Shown: piece after piece, positions 62,218 through 64,000 of the stretch | Layout of the letters: each line of letters opens with the position of its first letter | Position numbering within the stretch: the stretch's first letter is position 1 | Assembly: GCF_001428685.1 (NCBI RefSeq) | Contig: NZ_LMIK01000001.1 | Span: 7,966 to 71,965, forward strand | Source of the DNA: Lysobacter sp. Root76 | GTDB taxonomy: Bacteria > Pseudomonadota > Gammaproteobacteria > Xanthomonadales > Xanthomonadaceae | DNA length: 64,000 nucleotides | Direction: 5' to 3' | Translations under genes and position numbers: made by a program | Notes under the pieces: model-generated | Seen by the model: only the letters and a program-made list of their open reading frames with translations | Told to the model about the DNA's origin: nothing | The model's database searches: none

Positions 62218-64000
62218 TCATTCAGTCGCTCCATCGGCCGGGCCGTGGACTTTGGGATGCGAGGAACGACGCCGGAACCGTCGTGTGAGCCATTCACCCA
62301 GGTCGTCGACCACCGTGAACGCAGCCGGGATCACGAGCAGGCTCAGCAGCGTGGAGGTGATCAGTCCGCCGATCACCGCGATCGCCATCGGCGCGCGGAA
62401 GCTCGAATCGCCGGCGAAACCCAGCGCGATCGGCATCATGCCCGCGCCCATGGCCAGGGTGGTCATGATGATCGGCTGGGCGCGCTTGCGGCAGGCGTCG
62501 ATCAGGGCGTCGTGCTGGCTGAGCCCGTGTTCGTCCTCGGCGATCACCGCGTAGTCCACCAGCAGGATCGAATTCTTGGTGGCGATGCCGATCAGCATCA
62601 GCAGGCCGATCAGCGCCGGCAGCGACAGCATGTTCTGGGTCAGCAGCAAGGCGCCGAACGCACCGCCGGCGCACAGCGGCACCGCGGTCAGGATCGTCAG
62701 CGGCATCAGCGCATGGTTGAACAGCAGCAACAGCACCATGTAGATGCAGATCACGCCCGCCGCCATCGCCAGCAGGAAGCCGACGAACAGTTCGACGAAG
62801 ACCTCGGCGTCGCCGGTGTTGAGGAAACTCACGCCGGCCGGCAACTGCTGCACGCTGGGCAGCTTCTGTACGGTCTCCATGACGTCGCCCAGCGGACGGC
62901 CGTTGAGTTCGGCGGTCAGGGTGACGTTGCGCTGGCGCTGGTAGCGCGAGATCAGCGAGGGGCCGCTGCCCGTTCGGATCTCGGCCACGGCGGCCAGCGG
63001 CACCGGGCCGTAGCGGCCGGGCACGCGCAACTGGCCGATCAGCGCCTGGTTCGACAGCGTCGATTCGGCGAAGCCGACCCGGATCGGGACTTGCCGGTCC
63101 GGCAGATTGAGCTTGGCCAGGCGTTGCTCGTAGTCGCCGGAGGTGGCGATGCGCGCCGCCTCGGCGATATCGGCGGTGGCTACGCCCAGGTCGGCCGCGC
63201 GCGCCGGGTCGGGCACGATCTGGATTTCAGGGCGCAACAGCGAGGCCGAAGACGTGACGCTGCCCAGGCCGGGAATGCCGCGCAGATCGCGTTCCAAGGC
63301 GATGGACGCTTCCTGCAGCCGCTGCGGATCGTCGCCGGACAGCACCAGTTGCAGCTGGTTGCCGGGTTCGGAACTGACATAGCTCACCCGCACCCCGGCC
63401 AGGTTGGCCAGGCGGGCGCGCGCCTCGCGTTCCAGTTCGCGCTGATCGCGCTTGCGATCGTCGGCCACGCCCCAGTCCAGCACCAAGGTGGCCTTGCGCG
63501 ACTCGCCGATGCCGGTGGCCGAGGGATCGCCCAGGTCCAGCACGCTGCCGATCGCGGTGTAGACCTGCTTGAGCTCCGGGATGTCCTTGAGCAGGCCGCG
63601 CGCCTGCTCGGCCATGGCCACGGTTTCCTGCAGGCGCGTGCCGGGAGGCAGCTCCAGCGTCAGGTTGCTGCGGCCCAGATCGGATTGCGGGATGAAGGTC
63701 GCCGGGATCAACGGCACCAGCGCCAGGGACGCGAAGAACAGCGCGGTGGCGATCCACAAGGTGCGCGCGCGATGGCGCAGCGCCGCGTCCACCCAGCCCA
63801 GGTACCAGCGCATCAGTCTGGAGTCGCCCTTCTCCTCGCCGTGCGGCTTGAGCAGGTAGGCGGCCATCATCGGCGTCAGCAGGCGCGCGACCAGCAGCGA
63901 GAACAGCACCGCGGTCGCCGCCGTCCAGCCGAACTCGCGGAAGAACTTGCCGGCGATGCCGGGCATGAACGCCACCGGGACGAACACCGCCGCCAGGGTC
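62218..64000 (-). CDS. RND-family efflux pump inner-membrane subunit (partial, 5' end beyond window)
   Basis: This is the C-terminal part (over 590 residues) of an AcrB-type HAE-1 transporter that, with a periplasmic adaptor and outer-membrane channel, exports drugs or other hydrophobic molecules using the proton gradient. Visible are FVPVAFMPGIAGKFFREFGWT (end of TM4-6 block), the second periplasmic porter domain and the C-terminal TM helices with IGLLMLIGIATKNSILLVDYA and the conserved GAGMMPIALGFAGDSSFRAPMAIAVIGG region. The frame is open to the window edge. The substrate is unknown. Confidence 0.95.
   Translation of the reverse strand, partial: TLAAVFVPVAFMPGIAGKFFREFGWTAATAVLFSLLVARLLTPMMAAYLLKPHGEEKGDSRLMRWYLGWVDAALRHRARTLWIATALFFASLALVPLIPATFIPQSDLGRSNLTLELPPGTRLQETVAMAEQARGLLKDIPELKQVYTAIGSVLDLGDPSATGIGESRKATLVLDWGVADDRKRDQRELEREARARLANLAGVRVSYVSSEPGNQLQLVLSGDDPQRLQEASIALERDLRGIPGLGSVTSSASLLRPEIQIVPDPARAADLGVATADIAEAARIATSGDYEQRLAKLNLPDRQVPIRVGFAESTLSNQALIGQLRVPGRYGPVPLAAVAEIRTGSGPSLISRYQRQRNVTLTAELNGRPLGDVMETVQKLPSVQQLPAGVSFLNTGDAEVFVELFVGFLLAMAAGVICIYMVLLLLFNHALMPLTILTAVPLCAGGAFGALLLTQNMLSLPALIGLLMLIGIATKNSILLVDYAVIAEDEHGLSQHDALIDACRKRAQPIIMTTLAMGAGMMPIALGFAGDSSFRAPMAIAVIGGLITSTLLSLLVIPAAFTVVDDLGEWLTRRFRRRSSHPKVHGPADGATE

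Overview
The window is high-GC chromosomal DNA of a Lysobacter-like member of the Xanthomonadaceae. The assignment rests on a complete rpf (diffusible signal factor, DSF) quorum-sensing cluster in the usual family setting (acnB, rpfA/acnA, rpfB, rpfF, rpfC, rpfG, lysS, prfB and, further on, recJ, rpfE, greA, carB, carA, dapB), on family-typical repeats, and on a secreted lysyl-endopeptidase-like protease. It is inferred from gene content, not from a database match.

Region 1 (1-3.6 kb) is a chromosomal integron: seven small cassettes, all on the minus strand, and six nearly identical 60-bp attC sites, headed by a divergent integrase gene whose 5' end and attI are missing. Region 2 (3.6-20.1 kb) holds the aconitases and the DSF system: RpfF makes the signal, RpfB processes fatty acids, and RpfC/RpfG sense the signal and degrade cyclic-di-GMP. 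lysS and prfB follow; prfB carries the canonical programmed +1 frameshift. Region 3 (20.2-31.9 kb) looks like a lineage-specific block between prfB and recJ: a VIT/vWA/DUF2135 exported protein, a secreted serine protease, a likely iron-uptake operon (TonB-dependent receptor, a PepSY membrane protein, and a PepSY-2Fe-2S-flavin reductase fusion), a CopL-like metal-binding protein and a TauE/SafE permease.

Region 4 (32.0-34.3 kb) is the most unusual part. A compact insertion of about 2.06 kb lies in the 3' end of recJ. It brought a substitute recJ C-terminus, left the original C-terminus behind as a remnant, is flanked by an 18-bp imperfect direct repeat, has no recombinase gene, and carries an overlapping two-gene module: an unknown 204-residue protein plus an HTH-ImmA/IrrE metallopeptidase. 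It could be a toxin-antitoxin or defence cassette.

Region 5 (34-57.2 kb) is housekeeping: recJ-rpfE-greA, carAB with three small genes between carA and carB, dapB, a DUF3857/transglutaminase protein, hrcA-grpE-dnaK-dnaJ, recN, fur/bamE and rnfH-ratA/smpB. Region 6 (57.2-64 kb) has a repeat-rich gap, an orphan CHASE-PAS histidine kinase, a divergent pair of Cro-like and CI-like regulators with three inverted repeats between them, and the 3' part of an RND efflux pump gene that runs off the window.
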